Shown: piece by piece, positions 1 through 8,834 of the stretch
How the letters are laid out: every line of letters starts with the position of its first letter
Position numbering within the stretch: the stretch's first letter is position 1
Assembly: GCA_004283105.1 (NCBI GenBank)
Contig: SHLN01000004.1
Coordinates: 1 to 29,174 of the forward strand
Reading direction: 5' to 3'
Origin: Acidimicrobiia bacterium
GTDB taxonomy: Bacteria; Actinomycetota; Acidimicrobiia; Spongiisociales; SHLN01
DNA length: 29,174 nt
Made by a program: the position numbers and the translations under genes
Notes under the pieces: generated by a model
What the model saw: the letters and a program-made list of their open reading frames with translations, nothing else
What the model was told of the DNA's origin: nothing
Databases searched by the model: none

Positions 1-1
1 G

Positions 2-28
2 AGGCCGGTGGCCGGGGGCCGATCGTGA
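2..28 (+). CDS. 3' end of an upstream gene (possibly nuoD), partial
   Basis: The frame starting at base 2 is open and ends at TGA 26-28, overlapping the GTG start of nuoE (25-27) in a GTGA junction. This is the same coupling seen between later genes of the operon. Only eight codons (RPVAGGRS) are visible, so the product cannot be recognised. In the usual nuo order it would be nuoD, but the tail does not look like the common NuoD C-terminus, so it may be an extended NuoD or another gene. Confidence 0.3.
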   Translation, partial: RPVAGGRS

Positions 29-633
29 CCTGGACCACCTCGCCCCGGGTCGAGCAGATCATCTCGCGGTACCCGGATAAGAAGTCTGCCGTCATGCCGC
101 TGCTCTACCTCGCCATGAATGAGTACGGCTATCTGACCGATGAGGCGATCCGGGAGGTGGCCGGGTTGGTGGGCATGACATCGGTGCAGGTGTCGTCGGT
201 CGCCACGTTCTACACGATGTATAAACGGGACGAGGTCGGGCAGTACCTGCTGTCGGTGTGTACCTCCATCTCGTGCGCCCTGCTTGGGGCCAAGGACGTA
301 CTGCATGCCGTGGAGGACGAGACCGGCGTGCCGGCCGGGGAGACCGGGGTGGAGCGGGAGTTCTCGGTGGAACACGTCGAGTGCCTCGGCGCCTGCGGTG
401 GTGCTCCTGCCGTGCAGGTCAATTACGAGCTCATCGAAGGCCTCGGGGTCGAGAAGGCCCGTGAGCTGGTTCGCTGGTTGCGCGATGCGGGTCCCGAGGT
501 TGTGAACGGCGACGAGATGCAGACGCTCTTTGGCGGCCAGCGCAGCTTTGAGTGGGGGCCGGCCGAAACGGCCGGGTCGGCGCGGCCCGTTCCCGCCCTC
601 GAGGCGTTTGGTACTTCCGGAGATACGGCATGA
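25..633 (+). CDS. nuoE: NADH-quinone oxidoreductase subunit E, 2Fe-2S (NuoE)
   Basis: This is the 24-kDa-type subunit of the NADH-oxidising module of complex I, on the cytoplasmic side. It holds the off-path [2Fe-2S] cluster N1a next to the FMN of NuoF. Of 202 residues, about 1-75 form the helical N-domain and 76-155 the thioredoxin-like domain. The four cluster ligands are visible as C79-x4-C84 and C120-x3-C124 (in CLGACGG). The last roughly 40 residues, rich in Pro, Ala and Gly, extend past the conserved fold; tails of this kind vary within the family. The start is GTG, overlapping the stop of the preceding frame, and the end overlaps nuoF by ATGA, so translation is probably coupled. Identification is firm; the exact start is less so. 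Confidence 0.95.
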   Translation: MTWTTSPRVEQIISRYPDKKSAVMPLLYLAMNEYGYLTDEAIREVAGLVGMTSVQVSSVATFYTMYKRDEVGQYLLSVCTSISCALLGAKDVLHAVEDETGVPAGETGVEREFSVEHVECLGACGGAPAVQVNYELIEGLGVEKARELVRWLRDAGPEVVNGDEMQTLFGGQRSFEWGPAETAGSARPVPALEAFGTSGDTA

Positions 634-1913
634 AGATTCTCACCGCCCGCATGGAAGCCCACCCCTCGGACAGTCAGACGCTCGAGCGGTACCTGGCAAC
701 CGACGGGTACCTCTCTGCTCGCAAGGCGCTCACAACGATGACGGCAACCGAGGTCCACGAAGAGGTCAAGGCCTCGAACCTCCGTGGTCGGGGAGGGGCC
801 GGGTTTCCGTGCGGAGTCAAGTGGGGGTTCCTACCGCCCGACACGCGGCCCCGCTACCTGGTGATCAACGGCGACGAATCGGAGCCCGGCACGTTCAAGG
901 ATCGACAACTGCTGGAGCGGGATCCCCACCAGCTCATCGAGGGCATCATCATCTCGGCCTATGCCATCGATTGTCACGAAGCGTTCATCTACATTCGCGG
1001 AGAATATCCGAGGCCGGCTCGCCGCATCGAACGGGCCCTCGCCGAGGCCTATGAAGCCGGCTATCTGGGCAAGGACATCTTCGGAACTGGGTTTGACCTG
1101 GAGGTGACTCTCCACCTGGGGGCGGGTGCCTACATCTGCGGAGAAGAGACCGCCCTTCTCAACAGCCTCGAAGGCAAGCGCGGTGAGCCGCGCCTCAAGC
1201 CCCCGTTCCCGGCGGTGGAAGGCCTCTACGGCAAACCGACCATCGTGAACAACGTCGAAACGATTTCCAACATGCCGTGGATCGTTGCCAACGGAGGCGC
1301 CGCCTACGCTGCCATCGGCCCGGAGGGCTCGGCGGGAACCCGGCTCTTTAGCCTGTCCGGCCACGTCCGCAAACCCGGCAACTACGAGATCGTCATGGGC
1401 ATGACGTTCGGCGACTTCATCGAGGACTACGGCGGGGGAGTGCGGGACGGCCGGGCCGTCAAGTGCTTCATCCCGGGTGGCGCCTCGGCCCCCTGGTTCA
1501 CGGGTGATCAGCTCGACCTGCCCATCACCATCGATGACGTGGGTAACGCCGGTTCGATGCTCGGCTCGGGCGCCATCGTGGTGATGGACGAGACGACCAA
1601 CGTTGTCGAGGCCGCCCATAGCATCGTGAGTTTCTTCGCCCACGAGTCGTGTGGGCAGTGCACGCCCTGTCGGGAGGGGACCTCCTGGCTGGAGATGGTG
1701 CTGGCCCGCATCCTGCGTGGCGAGGGGCGGATGATCGATCTCGACCTCCTGCTCGATGTCTCGGACAACATCGTTCCCGGCCTCGGCTGGCCTCCCAAGA
1801 TGACCACCATCTGTCCGCTCGGTCCGTCGGCGGTTTCGCCGGTGACCTCGATCCTCCGGCAGTTCCGGGACGAAGTCGAAGCGATGATTCCGGCGGGGGT
1901 GCCAGGTGGCTGA
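630..1913 (+). CDS. nuoF: NADH-quinone oxidoreductase subunit F, FMN/NADH-binding (NuoF)
   Basis: This is the 51-kDa subunit where NADH binds and passes a hydride to FMN; electrons then go to cluster N3. The protein is 427 residues. The glycine-rich FMN/NADH loop (GRGGAGFP) lies near residues 53-60 and the second nucleotide motif (GAGAYICGEETAL) near 164-176. The [4Fe-4S] N3 ligands are C341-x2-C344-x2-C347 and C395 in CPLGPSA. The ATG at 630 overlaps the nuoE stop (ATGA) and matches the family N-terminus; an upstream in-frame ATG at 552 would add 26 non-conserved residues. Its end overlaps the GTG of nuoG by 8 bp. All expected cofactor residues are present, so it should be functional. Confidence 0.97.
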   Translation: MKILTARMEAHPSDSQTLERYLATDGYLSARKALTTMTATEVHEEVKASNLRGRGGAGFPCGVKWGFLPPDTRPRYLVINGDESEPGTFKDRQLLERDPHQLIEGIIISAYAIDCHEAFIYIRGEYPRPARRIERALAEAYEAGYLGKDIFGTGFDLEVTLHLGAGAYICGEETALLNSLEGKRGEPRLKPPFPAVEGLYGKPTIVNNVETISNMPWIVANGGAAYAAIGPEGSAGTRLFSLSGHVRKPGNYEIVMGMTFGDFIEDYGGGVRDGRAVKCFIPGGASAPWFTGDQLDLPITIDDVGNAGSMLGSGAIVVMDETTNVVEAAHSIVSFFAHESCGQCTPCREGTSWLEMVLARILRGEGRMIDLDLLLDVSDNIVPGLGWPPKMTTICPLGPSAVSPVTSILRQFRDEVEAMIPAGVPGG

Positions 1914-4344
1914 TCGGGTGAAGGTCACCATCGACGGAGTCGAACAGGAGGTCGACGGCGGTGCCCTCCTCATTCAGGCTGCTCAGGATTCCGGCACCTA
2001 CATCCCCCGCTTCTGCTGGCACAAGCGCATGGATCCGGTGGGGATGTGCCGCATGTGCCTGGTGGAGGTCGACACCGGCCGCGGTCCAATGCTCACCACC
2101 TCATGCACGATGCCCTGCAGCGACGGAATGGTGGTGGATACCAAGTCCGACACCGTCAAGAAGGCGCAGGAGGGGGTGCTCGAGTTTCTCCTCATCAACC
2201 ACCCGCTCGACTGCCCGGTGTGCGACCGGGGAGGCGAGTGCCCGCTCCAGGATCAGACCATGGCGTACGGGCCGGGGGAGAGCCGGTTTGTCGAGGAGAA
2301 GCGGCACTACGAGAAGCCAATCGACATCTCAGAGCTCGTCCTGCTCGATCGCGAGCGGTGCATTCTCTGTGCCCGCTGTACCCGCTTCTCCGACGAGATC
2401 TCCGGCGATCCGCTCATCGAATTCCAGGATCGCGGCAACGGAACCCAGGTGCTCACGTTCCCCGACGAGCCGTTCAAGTCGTATTTCTCCGGCAACACCG
2501 TGCAGATTTGCCCCGTCGGAGCCCTCACCGCCCGGCCTTACCGGTTCCGGGCCCGGCCCTGGGATCTCGAAGCCGTCGAATCGACCTGCCCGCATTGTTC
2601 GGTCGGGTGCCGGATCAGCGTGCAGTCCTCCCAGAACCAGGTCTTGCGGTTCCTCGGAGTCGACAACGAGCCCACCAACCAGGGGTGGTTGTGCGACAAG
2701 GGCCGGTTCGGGTTCGAGTACATCGGCTCACCCGAGCGATTGACCCAGCCGCTCGTTCGCAATGAGTCGGGCGAGTTCGAGGAAACCTCATGGAGCTCGG
2801 CGATGCAGGTGCTCACCCAGTGGCTCGCCGACATCATCTCCGAGCATGGTGGGGACGCCGTCGCCGGTCTCGGCGGTGCCCGCGGCACCAACGAGGATGC
2901 CTACGCGTTCGGCAAGCTCATGCGGTCCGTCGTCGGCTCGAACCACATCGACGCCCAGCTCGATGACGGCCTCAACCCCCAATTCCTGACCTCGGTCACC
3001 CCACGGGCGACCATCCCCGACCTCGATGAGGCAGCCACGATTCTCCTATGGGGCCCCGACCTCAAGGAAGAGCTGCCCGTCCTGTACCTGCGGGTTCGCC
3101 AGGCCGTTCGGAAGGGAGCCAACCTCGTGGTTGTCCACCCGCGCCGGACCGGACTACACGACGTCGCCACCCACACCATCGGTTATCCGCCCGGGCGCGG
3201 CCCCGAGATCCTCGAGGCACTCCGCGCCGGGACCGGTGACATGGCGGCCGTGCGTCAGCTGCTCATGTCCTCCGGCCCCATCGTCGGTCTGGTCGGCCGT
3301 ACCGGATACACGGAGGACCCGATGCTGGCGGAGGCGGTTGCCGCTTTCGTTCGGGACCTGCCCGACTCCACGATCATGCCGTTGGCGAGGCGATCCAATC
3401 TCTTCGGAGCGCTCGACATGGGCCTGGCGCCGTCGCTGCTGCCCGGCCGGGCCGCTATCGCCAGCCCGGAGGCTCGCTCGGCGCTCGCGGTCGAGTGGGC
3501 GACGCCCGTCCCCGAGACAACCGGGCGGGATGCGGCCGGGATCATCAGTGGCCTGGCGGATGGTCTTGTCAAGGCCGTGCTCCTGTTCGGATCTGATCCG
3601 GTGCGGGACTTCCCCAGTCAGACGGCCGCCCGGGAGGCGCTGGAAGGCGCCAACCTCGTCGTCGCCATCGATCAGTTCCTCACCGACTCGTCCCGGCTCG
3701 CCCACGTCGTGTTGCCGGCCACCGGCTTCACGGAAGTCGAAGGGACGGTCACCAACCTCGAGGGTCGGGTCCAGAAGGTCGGCCGACTGGTGGCGGGGCC
3801 CGGGCAGTCCCGGCCTCCGTGGTCGATCTTCGAAGACATCGCCACCTCGCTCGGCAGCTCGATCGGCGCCCATTCCGCCGAGTCCATCCAGAAGGAGATT
3901 GCCCAGGTCGTGCCCGCCTACCGTGGGTTGTCCTGGGAGATGCTCGAATGGGGCCCGGGTCGTATCGGCGTTGTCGTTCCGACCGAAGAGGGAGAGCAGC
4001 CTCTCCGGTACGTGCCGGTCGACATCGGTGTATCGGCCCGTCAGGCTCGTCTGGCGCTTCATTCGGCTCGCACGCTGTACGACGACGGCGTCCACGTCCG
4101 CTTCAGTCTCTCGCTCGCCCAGCTTGCGGTCGGTGCCTATGCCTTCCTCAATTCGGATGACGCTGCCCGGCTCGGCGTTGCCGACGGGGCCATGGTCCGG
4201 GTGACCGGCTCGGGTGGTTCTGCCGATCTCGAAGCACGCCACGACCCGACCCTGGCGCCCGGTGCCGTCTACGTTCCGTTCAACCAGGAAGAAGGCGGCG
4301 GCCTCGGTGACGGGCTCGAGGTGAAACTCGAGGTTCTGTCGTGA
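1906..4344 (+). CDS. nuoG: NADH-quinone oxidoreductase subunit G, iron-sulfur (NuoG)
   Basis: This is the large N-module subunit that wires electrons from NuoF toward NuoI. It has 812 residues. An N-terminal 2Fe-2S ferredoxin domain has C37, C48, C51 and C67 (N1b). The His-ligated cluster N5 is H99-x3-C103-x2-C106-x5-C112. N4 is C152, C155, C158 and C202. A fourth set, C228-x2-C231-x3-C235 with C263, opens the molybdopterin-oxidoreductase-like domain and matches the N7 cluster, found only in some bacterial NuoG. Residues from about 270 are the degenerate formate-dehydrogenase-like fold, ending in a molybdopterin-dinucleotide-binding-like beta domain (about 700-812). This domain is structural in known complexes. 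GTG start inside the nuoF end; GTGA overlap with nuoH. Confidence 0.97.
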   Translation: MADRVKVTIDGVEQEVDGGALLIQAAQDSGTYIPRFCWHKRMDPVGMCRMCLVEVDTGRGPMLTTSCTMPCSDGMVVDTKSDTVKKAQEGVLEFLLINHPLDCPVCDRGGECPLQDQTMAYGPGESRFVEEKRHYEKPIDISELVLLDRERCILCARCTRFSDEISGDPLIEFQDRGNGTQVLTFPDEPFKSYFSGNTVQICPVGALTARPYRFRARPWDLEAVESTCPHCSVGCRISVQSSQNQVLRFLGVDNEPTNQGWLCDKGRFGFEYIGSPERLTQPLVRNESGEFEETSWSSAMQVLTQWLADIISEHGGDAVAGLGGARGTNEDAYAFGKLMRSVVGSNHIDAQLDDGLNPQFLTSVTPRATIPDLDEAATILLWGPDLKEELPVLYLRVRQAVRKGANLVVVHPRRTGLHDVATHTIGYPPGRGPEILEALRAGTGDMAAVRQLLMSSGPIVGLVGRTGYTEDPMLAEAVAAFVRDLPDSTIMPLARRSNLFGALDMGLAPSLLPGRAAIASPEARSALAVEWATPVPETTGRDAAGIISGLADGLVKAVLLFGSDPVRDFPSQTAAREALEGANLVVAIDQFLTDSSRLAHVVLPATGFTEVEGTVTNLEGRVQKVGRLVAGPGQSRPPWSIFEDIATSLGSSIGAHSAESIQKEIAQVVPAYRGLSWEMLEWGPGRIGVVVPTEEGEQPLRYVPVDIGVSARQARLALHSARTLYDDGVHVRFSLSLAQLAVGAYAFLNSDDAARLGVADGAMVRVTGSGGSADLEARHDPTLAPGAVYVPFNQEEGGGLGDGLEVKLEVLS

Positions 4345-5402
4345 ACGATTGGATCGACGTCCTCATCGTGCTCGTCAAGGTGGTGGTGGCCGTCGTCATC
4401 ATGCTGACGGCGACCCTCATGCTCATCTGGGCAGAACGCAAGATCCTTGCCGACATGCAGAATCGGATCGGGCCGGACCGGGCCGGGCCGGCCGGCATCC
4501 TGCAGGGACTCGCCGACGGCATCAAGCTCATCTTCAAGGAACCGATCATTCCGAGCCGGGTCGAGCGGTCTGTCTACCTGGTTGCTCCGATCCTGGCGCT
4601 CGTGCCGGCGTTTCTCATGTTCCTCGTGGTTCCGATCGGCCGGCCGTTCCACATCGGTGACCGTGAGATCACCCTGCAGGCCATGGACCTGAACGTCGGA
4701 TTGCTGTTCGTGCTGGCCGTTTCTTCGATGGCCGTGTACGCCGTGGTGCTGGCCGGCTGGTCCTCGGGCTCCAAGTATCCGCTGCTGGGCGGCGTGCGAG
4801 CCACCGCCCAGGCGATCAGCTACGAAGCCGCCCTCGGTCTCGCCCTCGTGCCGGTGGTCATCTACGAAGGAACTCTCTCGGTGGCCGGGCTCGTGGAAGG
4901 CCAATCCGGCAAGTTCCTCGATCTGTTCCCTGCCTGGAACATCATCTTGCTGCCGTCCTTCGGGTTCTTCTTGCTGGCGGCCGTGGCCGAGACCAACCGG
5001 GCCCCATTCGATCTCGTCGAGGCCGAGAATGAGCTCGTCGGTGGGTTCCACACCGAATACTCCGGGTTCAGGTTCGCGCTGTTCTTCCTGGCCGAGTACA
5101 TCAACATCTTTACGATGTCGGCCCTCACCGCCACGATCTTCCTCGGGGGATGGAACGGGCCCACCTGGGATGGATCGCTGCCATCGTCCATCACCTGGAT
5201 ATTCCCGATCCTCTGGTTCTCGCTCAAGACGTTTGCCATCGTGTTCGTCTTCTTCTGGGTCCGGGCCACCCTGCCGCGGCTGCGCTACGACCAGTTGATG
5301 GAGCTCGGCTGGAAGCGACTCATCCCCGGCACCCTCATTTGGATGATCTTCTTTGCGGTCGCGTTTGCGGTTCGCCAGTTTGGAGCACCATGGGCCTCGT
5401 AG
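4341..5402 (+). CDS. nuoH: NADH-quinone oxidoreductase subunit H, set 1 (NuoH)
   Basis: This membrane subunit (ND1 type) forms much of the quinone chamber and its link to the proton channels. Its 353 residues hold about eight predicted membrane helices. The family signatures are visible: ERKILADMQNRIGP near residues 32-45 and the acidic cytoplasmic loop AETNRAPFD at 216-224, followed by E227, E229 and E231. The GTG start overlaps the nuoG stop. Its end overlaps nuoI by 13 bp, so nuoG-H-I are translationally linked. A second, diverged NuoH is encoded at 24364. Confidence 0.97.
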   Translation: MNDWIDVLIVLVKVVVAVVIMLTATLMLIWAERKILADMQNRIGPDRAGPAGILQGLADGIKLIFKEPIIPSRVERSVYLVAPILALVPAFLMFLVVPIGRPFHIGDREITLQAMDLNVGLLFVLAVSSMAVYAVVLAGWSSGSKYPLLGGVRATAQAISYEAALGLALVPVVIYEGTLSVAGLVEGQSGKFLDLFPAWNIILLPSFGFFLLAAVAETNRAPFDLVEAENELVGGFHTEYSGFRFALFFLAEYINIFTMSALTATIFLGGWNGPTWDGSLPSSITWIFPILWFSLKTFAIVFVFFWVRATLPRLRYDQLMELGWKRLIPGTLIWMIFFAVAFAVRQFGAPWAS

Positions 5403-6028
5403 GGATATTTGCGAAGGGGCTGGCGGTCACGTTCCGCCAGATGTTCCGCCCCCGCGTCACTACCTCGTATCCGCAGGAGAAGCGGGTCAAGCCACAGCGC
5501 TTCCATGGGCGCCACGTCCTCAACCGCCATGCCGATGGCATGGAGAAGTGCATCGGGTGTGAGTTGTGCGCCGGCGTGTGCCCGGCCCGGTGCATCTACG
5601 TGCGAGGCGCCGACAACCCGGTCGATGAGCCGGTCAGCCCGGGCGAGCGGTACGGCTTCATCTACGAGATCAACATGCTGCGGTGCATCTTCTGTGGCCT
5701 GTGCGTTGAAGCCTGCCCCACCGAGGCGATCACTATGACCCAGCTCTTCGAGATGTCGGTCACCGACCGCCACCAGGCGTTGTACACGAAGGATGAACTG
5801 CTCGTCGGCGAGGACGGTACGCCCAACCATCCGCAGCCGGACGGACCACTCATCGATCTGAACGAGCTCACGATCGCCGACGGGTGGATGCGGGCCACCT
5901 CACCGGCCGGCCGGGCAGCCTATGAGGGGATACCCGGTTGGACCTCTTCGGCCGGGGTGGGCCTGCGGCCGGCCGAGCGGGGCCAGTCACCGGCCCCCGC
6001 CGAGGATGAGCCGGAGGAAGCCGACTGA
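5390..6028 (+). CDS. nuoI: NADH-quinone oxidoreductase subunit I, set 1 (NuoI)
   Basis: This is the TYKY-type ferredoxin-like subunit that carries clusters N6a and N6b and joins the peripheral arm to NuoB/N2. It has 212 residues. Two C-x2-C-x2-C-x3-CP motifs are present: C54, C57, C60, C64 (CIGCELCAGVCP) and C99, C102, C105, C109 (CIFCGLCVEACP). The amphipathic N-terminus fits membrane anchoring. Beyond about residue 180 there is an acidic Pro/Ala/Glu-rich tail with no cofactor role, and the protein is 60 residues longer than the set 2 copy. The ATG lies within the end of nuoH; the stop overlaps the nuoJ ATG by one base (TGATG). Confidence 0.96.
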   Translation: MGLVGIFAKGLAVTFRQMFRPRVTTSYPQEKRVKPQRFHGRHVLNRHADGMEKCIGCELCAGVCPARCIYVRGADNPVDEPVSPGERYGFIYEINMLRCIFCGLCVEACPTEAITMTQLFEMSVTDRHQALYTKDELLVGEDGTPNHPQPDGPLIDLNELTIADGWMRATSPAGRAAYEGIPGWTSSAGVGLRPAERGQSPAPAEDEPEEAD

Positions 6029-6546
6029 TGGCCGAACTCGTCCTCTTCATCGTGTTCGGCATCATTGCCGTCGTCGGCGGCCTGGCGATGGTCCTCCATC
6101 CCAATCCCGTCCACGGTGCGCTCGGTCTCATGGCCACGATGCTCTCGCTGGCGGTCTTCTACGTCGTCAACTCGGGACACTTCATCGCCGCCGTCCAGGT
6201 CGTGGTCTACGCCGGAGCCGTCATGACGCTGTTCTTGTTCGTGATCATGCTCATCGGCGTTGACAAGTCGGAGAACCTCGAGGAGCGGTTGCCGCTCCAG
6301 CGGCAACTTGCCATCGGTCTCGGCGTGGCCTTTCTGGTCATGATTGCCCTCATCGGCGGGAACGCCTGGATCACCGCCCCCCAGGCAGCGACCGAGCCAA
6401 ACGGTTCGGTTGAGGCGATCGCCGACCTTCTCTTCACCGAGTGGCTCTTGCCGTTCGAGGTCACCACGCTCCTGCTCATCATCGCCTCCGTCGGGGCCGT
6501 GGCCCTTGCCCAGTTTGACCCGCGCAAGAGGGAGGAAGAGGAGTGA
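6028..6546 (+). CDS. nuoJ: NADH-quinone oxidoreductase subunit J, set 1 (NuoJ)
   Basis: This is the ND6-type membrane subunit, 172 residues with five hydrophobic segments. The conserved stretch YAGAVMTLFLFVIML, near residues 61-75, is the third helix, which contains the pi-bulge in known structures and links quinone chemistry to the antiporter subunits. It starts by one-base overlap with nuoI. The 82 bp after its stop are the only sizeable gap inside this operon before nuoN and carry a heptamer repeat array. Confidence 0.95.
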   Translation: MAELVLFIVFGIIAVVGGLAMVLHPNPVHGALGLMATMLSLAVFYVVNSGHFIAAVQVVVYAGAVMTLFLFVIMLIGVDKSENLEERLPLQRQLAIGLGVAFLVMIALIGGNAWITAPQAATEPNGSVEAIADLLFTEWLLPFEVTTLLLIIASVGAVALAQFDPRKREEEE

Positions 6547-6567
6547 CTCAGCTTCGTCTCAACTCCG

Positions 6568-6602
6568 GCGCAGTGCGCAGTGCGCAGTGCGCAATGCGCA
6601 AG
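6568..6602 (+). repeat. Heptamer array A: five 7-bp units between nuoJ and nuoK
   Basis: Five consecutive units with a 7-bp step: GCGCAGT three times, then GCGCAAT and GCGCAAG. The array sits in the 82-bp gap between the nuoJ stop (6544-6546) and the nuoK ATG (6629). No facing second array is visible here, unlike at the other intergenic copies. The core GCGC is the same as in the arrays after nuoN. It probably stays within the nuo transcript; no function is established. Confidence 0.9.
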
Positions 6603-6628
6603 ACACTGAGCTCGCCTGTGGGGTCTCT

Positions 6629-6934
6629 ATGGAAGTAACGGCCGGCTGGTACCTCGCACTCGGAGCCCTCCTGTTTGTCATCGGCGCCTCCGGCATGCTC
6701 TTGCGGCGCAACGCGCTCGTCATGTTCATGTCCATCGAGCTGATGCTCAACGCCGTCAACCTCACGTTTGTGGCGATCGGCCGTCACGTCGGCGACCTGA
6801 ACGGCCAGGTGGCGGTCTTCTTCGTCATGGTGGTGGCGGCGGCCGAGGTGGTCGTCGGTCTGGCCATCATGATTGCGGTGTTCCGGCGCCGGGCGAGCGC
6901 GTCGGTCGACGACCTGGCGATGCTGAAGGGATAG
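6629..6934 (+). CDS. nuoK: NADH-quinone oxidoreductase subunit K, set 1 (NuoK)
   Basis: This is the ND4L-type subunit, 101 residues with three membrane helices; it contributes acidic residues to the central proton path. The typical second-helix segment MSIELMLNAVNLTF contains the conserved Glu, and the third helix begins in FVMVVAAAEVVVGLA with another Glu. The ATG at 6629 gives the standard length; the frame is open farther upstream, but through nuoJ and the repeat in non-homologous sequence. The preceding bases are G-rich (GTGGGG) and form only a weak ribosome site. nuoL starts 4 bp after its stop. Confidence 0.96.
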   Translation: MEVTAGWYLALGALLFVIGASGMLLRRNALVMFMSIELMLNAVNLTFVAIGRHVGDLNGQVAVFFVMVVAAAEVVVGLAIMIAVFRRRASASVDDLAMLKG

Positions 6935-6938
6935 GCGG

Positions 6939-8834
6939 ATGGTCGACTACATCTGGATCGTCATAGCCCTCCCGCTGGCCGGAGCGGTATTTCTCCACTT
7001 CTTCGGGTCGCGGCTGCGCGAGCCACTTCCCGGAGTCATTGCCACGTCGACCATCGGACTCGGCTTCATCTACGCCCTCATAGCGACCGCCGACTTCTTC
7101 GCCGGCACCGGAGAAGCTGAGACGGTTCACCTGTTCGATTGGATCGCCCCGCTCGGGGCAAATGCCGAGCTGCTGTGGGATCCGCTCTCCGCCATCATGA
7201 CCTTGACCGTCACCGGAGTCGGGGCCCTCATCCACCTGTACAGCATCGGCTACATGCACGGTGACGCCCGCTACGGCCGCTTCTTCACATATCTCAACTT
7301 CTTTGCCGCCTCGATGCTCATCCTCGTGCTCGCCGACAACTTCGGCCTCCTGTTCGTTGGATGGGAGCTAGTCGGGCTCAGCTCGTATCTGCTCATCTCC
7401 TTCTGGTTTCACAAGCCATCGGCGGCCGCAGCCGGCAAGAAGGCGTTCGTCGTCAACCGCATCGGCGATGTCGGCTTCCTCATCGGCCTCATGCTCATCC
7501 TGGCCGAATTCAGCACCCTCACCTACGGCACCGTGCTGGAGGAGCCGGCCCGGGTAATCACCACCGGCATGGCGACCGCCATCACGCTCATGCTCGTGTT
7601 GGGAGCGGCGGGCAAGTCGGCTCAGATCCCGCTCTACTTCTGGCTCCCCGACGCCATGGAAGGCCCGACACCGGTCTCCGCCCTCATCCACGCCGCCACC
7701 ATGGTCACCGCGGGTGTGTACATGGTCGCTCGCACCGCCGCCCTGTTCGAGTTGGCGAGCTTCTCGGCTGCTGCGGTCGCCACCATCGGTGCCTTCACCG
7801 CCCTCTTTGCCGCCAGCATCGCCCTCAAGCAGCGCGACATCAAGCGGGTGCTCGCCTACTCGACGATCAGCCAGCTCGGCTACATGTTCCTCGCCGTCGG
7901 GACCGGTGCCTACGTCGCGGGCATCTTCCACCTCTTCACCCACGCTTTCTTCAAGGCCCTTCTCTTCCTCGGGTCGGGCTCGGTGATCCACGCCATGGGG
8001 GGAGAGCAGGACATCGCCAAGATGGGCGGGCTCCGCAAGATCATGCCGGTCACCCACTTCACGATGGCCGTGGGGTGGCTCGCCATCATCGGCATCCCGC
8101 CGCTGGCCGGGTTCTGGTCGAAGGACGAGATCCTCGCCATTGCCTTCGGCGAGGGCGGATGGTTCACGTTCCTGTGGGTGATCGGGCTCATCACCGCCCT
8201 CCTAACAGCGGTCTATATGACCCGATGGATGTATTTGACGTTCTGGGGTGAGGCGCGCTGGGAGGACGGCGTCCACCCGCACGAATCTCCTGCGGTCATG
8301 ACGGCCCCGCTCTTGGCTCTCGCCGTCGGCAGCGCCGGGCTCGGGCTGCTCAACACGCCGTGGCCCTTCAAGCCGGCTCTCGAACACTTCCTCGAACCGT
8401 CATTCGAGGCCATCAAGATGGCACATATTCCGTCCGGGTCGACCCCGTGGATCCTGGCGGCGGTCTCGATCCTCACGGCGGCTGCGGGCGCCTGGTTTGC
8501 CTACCGCAAGTATCAGGGGGCCGATGCCTTCGATATCGCTCCGGTCATGCCGCGCCGCACCGGCGTCTGGCGGTGGGTGGGGAATGCCTACTACGTCGAT
8601 GACATCATCGGGAACCTCATCGTTTTGCCGGGCAAACTGGTGGCGGCCTGGACCGCCTTCGTGCTCGATAGCGAGATCATCGACGGGTCGGTACGAGCCG
8701 TCGGCGGGGGGGTGCGCCGCATCGGCGGGTGGTTGCGGCCCATTCAGACAGGCTTCACCCGCAACTACGCCGCCGTCACGTTTGCCGGTGTCGTCGGCTT
8801 GCTGCTCTGGTTCGTGACGCGAGGGGTGGGCTGA
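6939..8834 (+). CDS. nuoL: NADH-quinone oxidoreductase subunit L, set 1 (NuoL)
   Basis: This is the distal antiporter-like (ND5) proton-pumping subunit. It has 631 residues, the standard size, with about 14-16 membrane helices, a lateral helix and a C-terminal anchor. The key charged residues are in place: E143 in GWELVGLSSYLL and K226 in GKSAQIPLYFWLPDAM, followed by the conserved TPVSALIHAATMVTAG and RVLAYSTISQLGYM segments. The ATG is 4 bp after nuoK and the stop overlaps nuoM by one base. It is clearly homologous to NuoL of set 2 (26642-28684), but the two have diverged along their length. Confidence 0.97.
   Translation: MVDYIWIVIALPLAGAVFLHFFGSRLREPLPGVIATSTIGLGFIYALIATADFFAGTGEAETVHLFDWIAPLGANAELLWDPLSAIMTLTVTGVGALIHLYSIGYMHGDARYGRFFTYLNFFAASMLILVLADNFGLLFVGWELVGLSSYLLISFWFHKPSAAAAGKKAFVVNRIGDVGFLIGLMLILAEFSTLTYGTVLEEPARVITTGMATAITLMLVLGAAGKSAQIPLYFWLPDAMEGPTPVSALIHAATMVTAGVYMVARTAALFELASFSAAAVATIGAFTALFAASIALKQRDIKRVLAYSTISQLGYMFLAVGTGAYVAGIFHLFTHAFFKALLFLGSGSVIHAMGGEQDIAKMGGLRKIMPVTHFTMAVGWLAIIGIPPLAGFWSKDEILAIAFGEGGWFTFLWVIGLITALLTAVYMTRWMYLTFWGEARWEDGVHPHESPAVMTAPLLALAVGSAGLGLLNTPWPFKPALEHFLEPSFEAIKMAHIPSGSTPWILAAVSILTAAAGAWFAYRKYQGADAFDIAPVMPRRTGVWRWVGNAYYVDDIIGNLIVLPGKLVAAWTAFVLDSEIIDGSVRAVGGGVRRIGGWLRPIQTGFTRNYAAVTFAGVVGLLLWFVTRGVG

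Noticed and set aside
831..1973. Minus-strand open frame opposite nuoF (380 codons)
   Set aside because: Shadow of nuoF with no domain or conserved pattern; the same applies to the one at 3154-4242 opposite nuoG.
3026..4204. Plus-strand open frame inside nuoG (392 codons)
   Set aside because: Composition of Arg/Ser/Pro typical of an out-of-frame read of GC-rich coding sequence; nuoG in the other frame has all cluster motifs.
1906..4344. NuoG as a catalytic formate dehydrogenase-type molybdoenzyme
   Set aside because: The molybdopterin-like domain is normal in NuoG, and no Mo-ligand Cys/Sec motif is seen where a formate dehydrogenase would have it.
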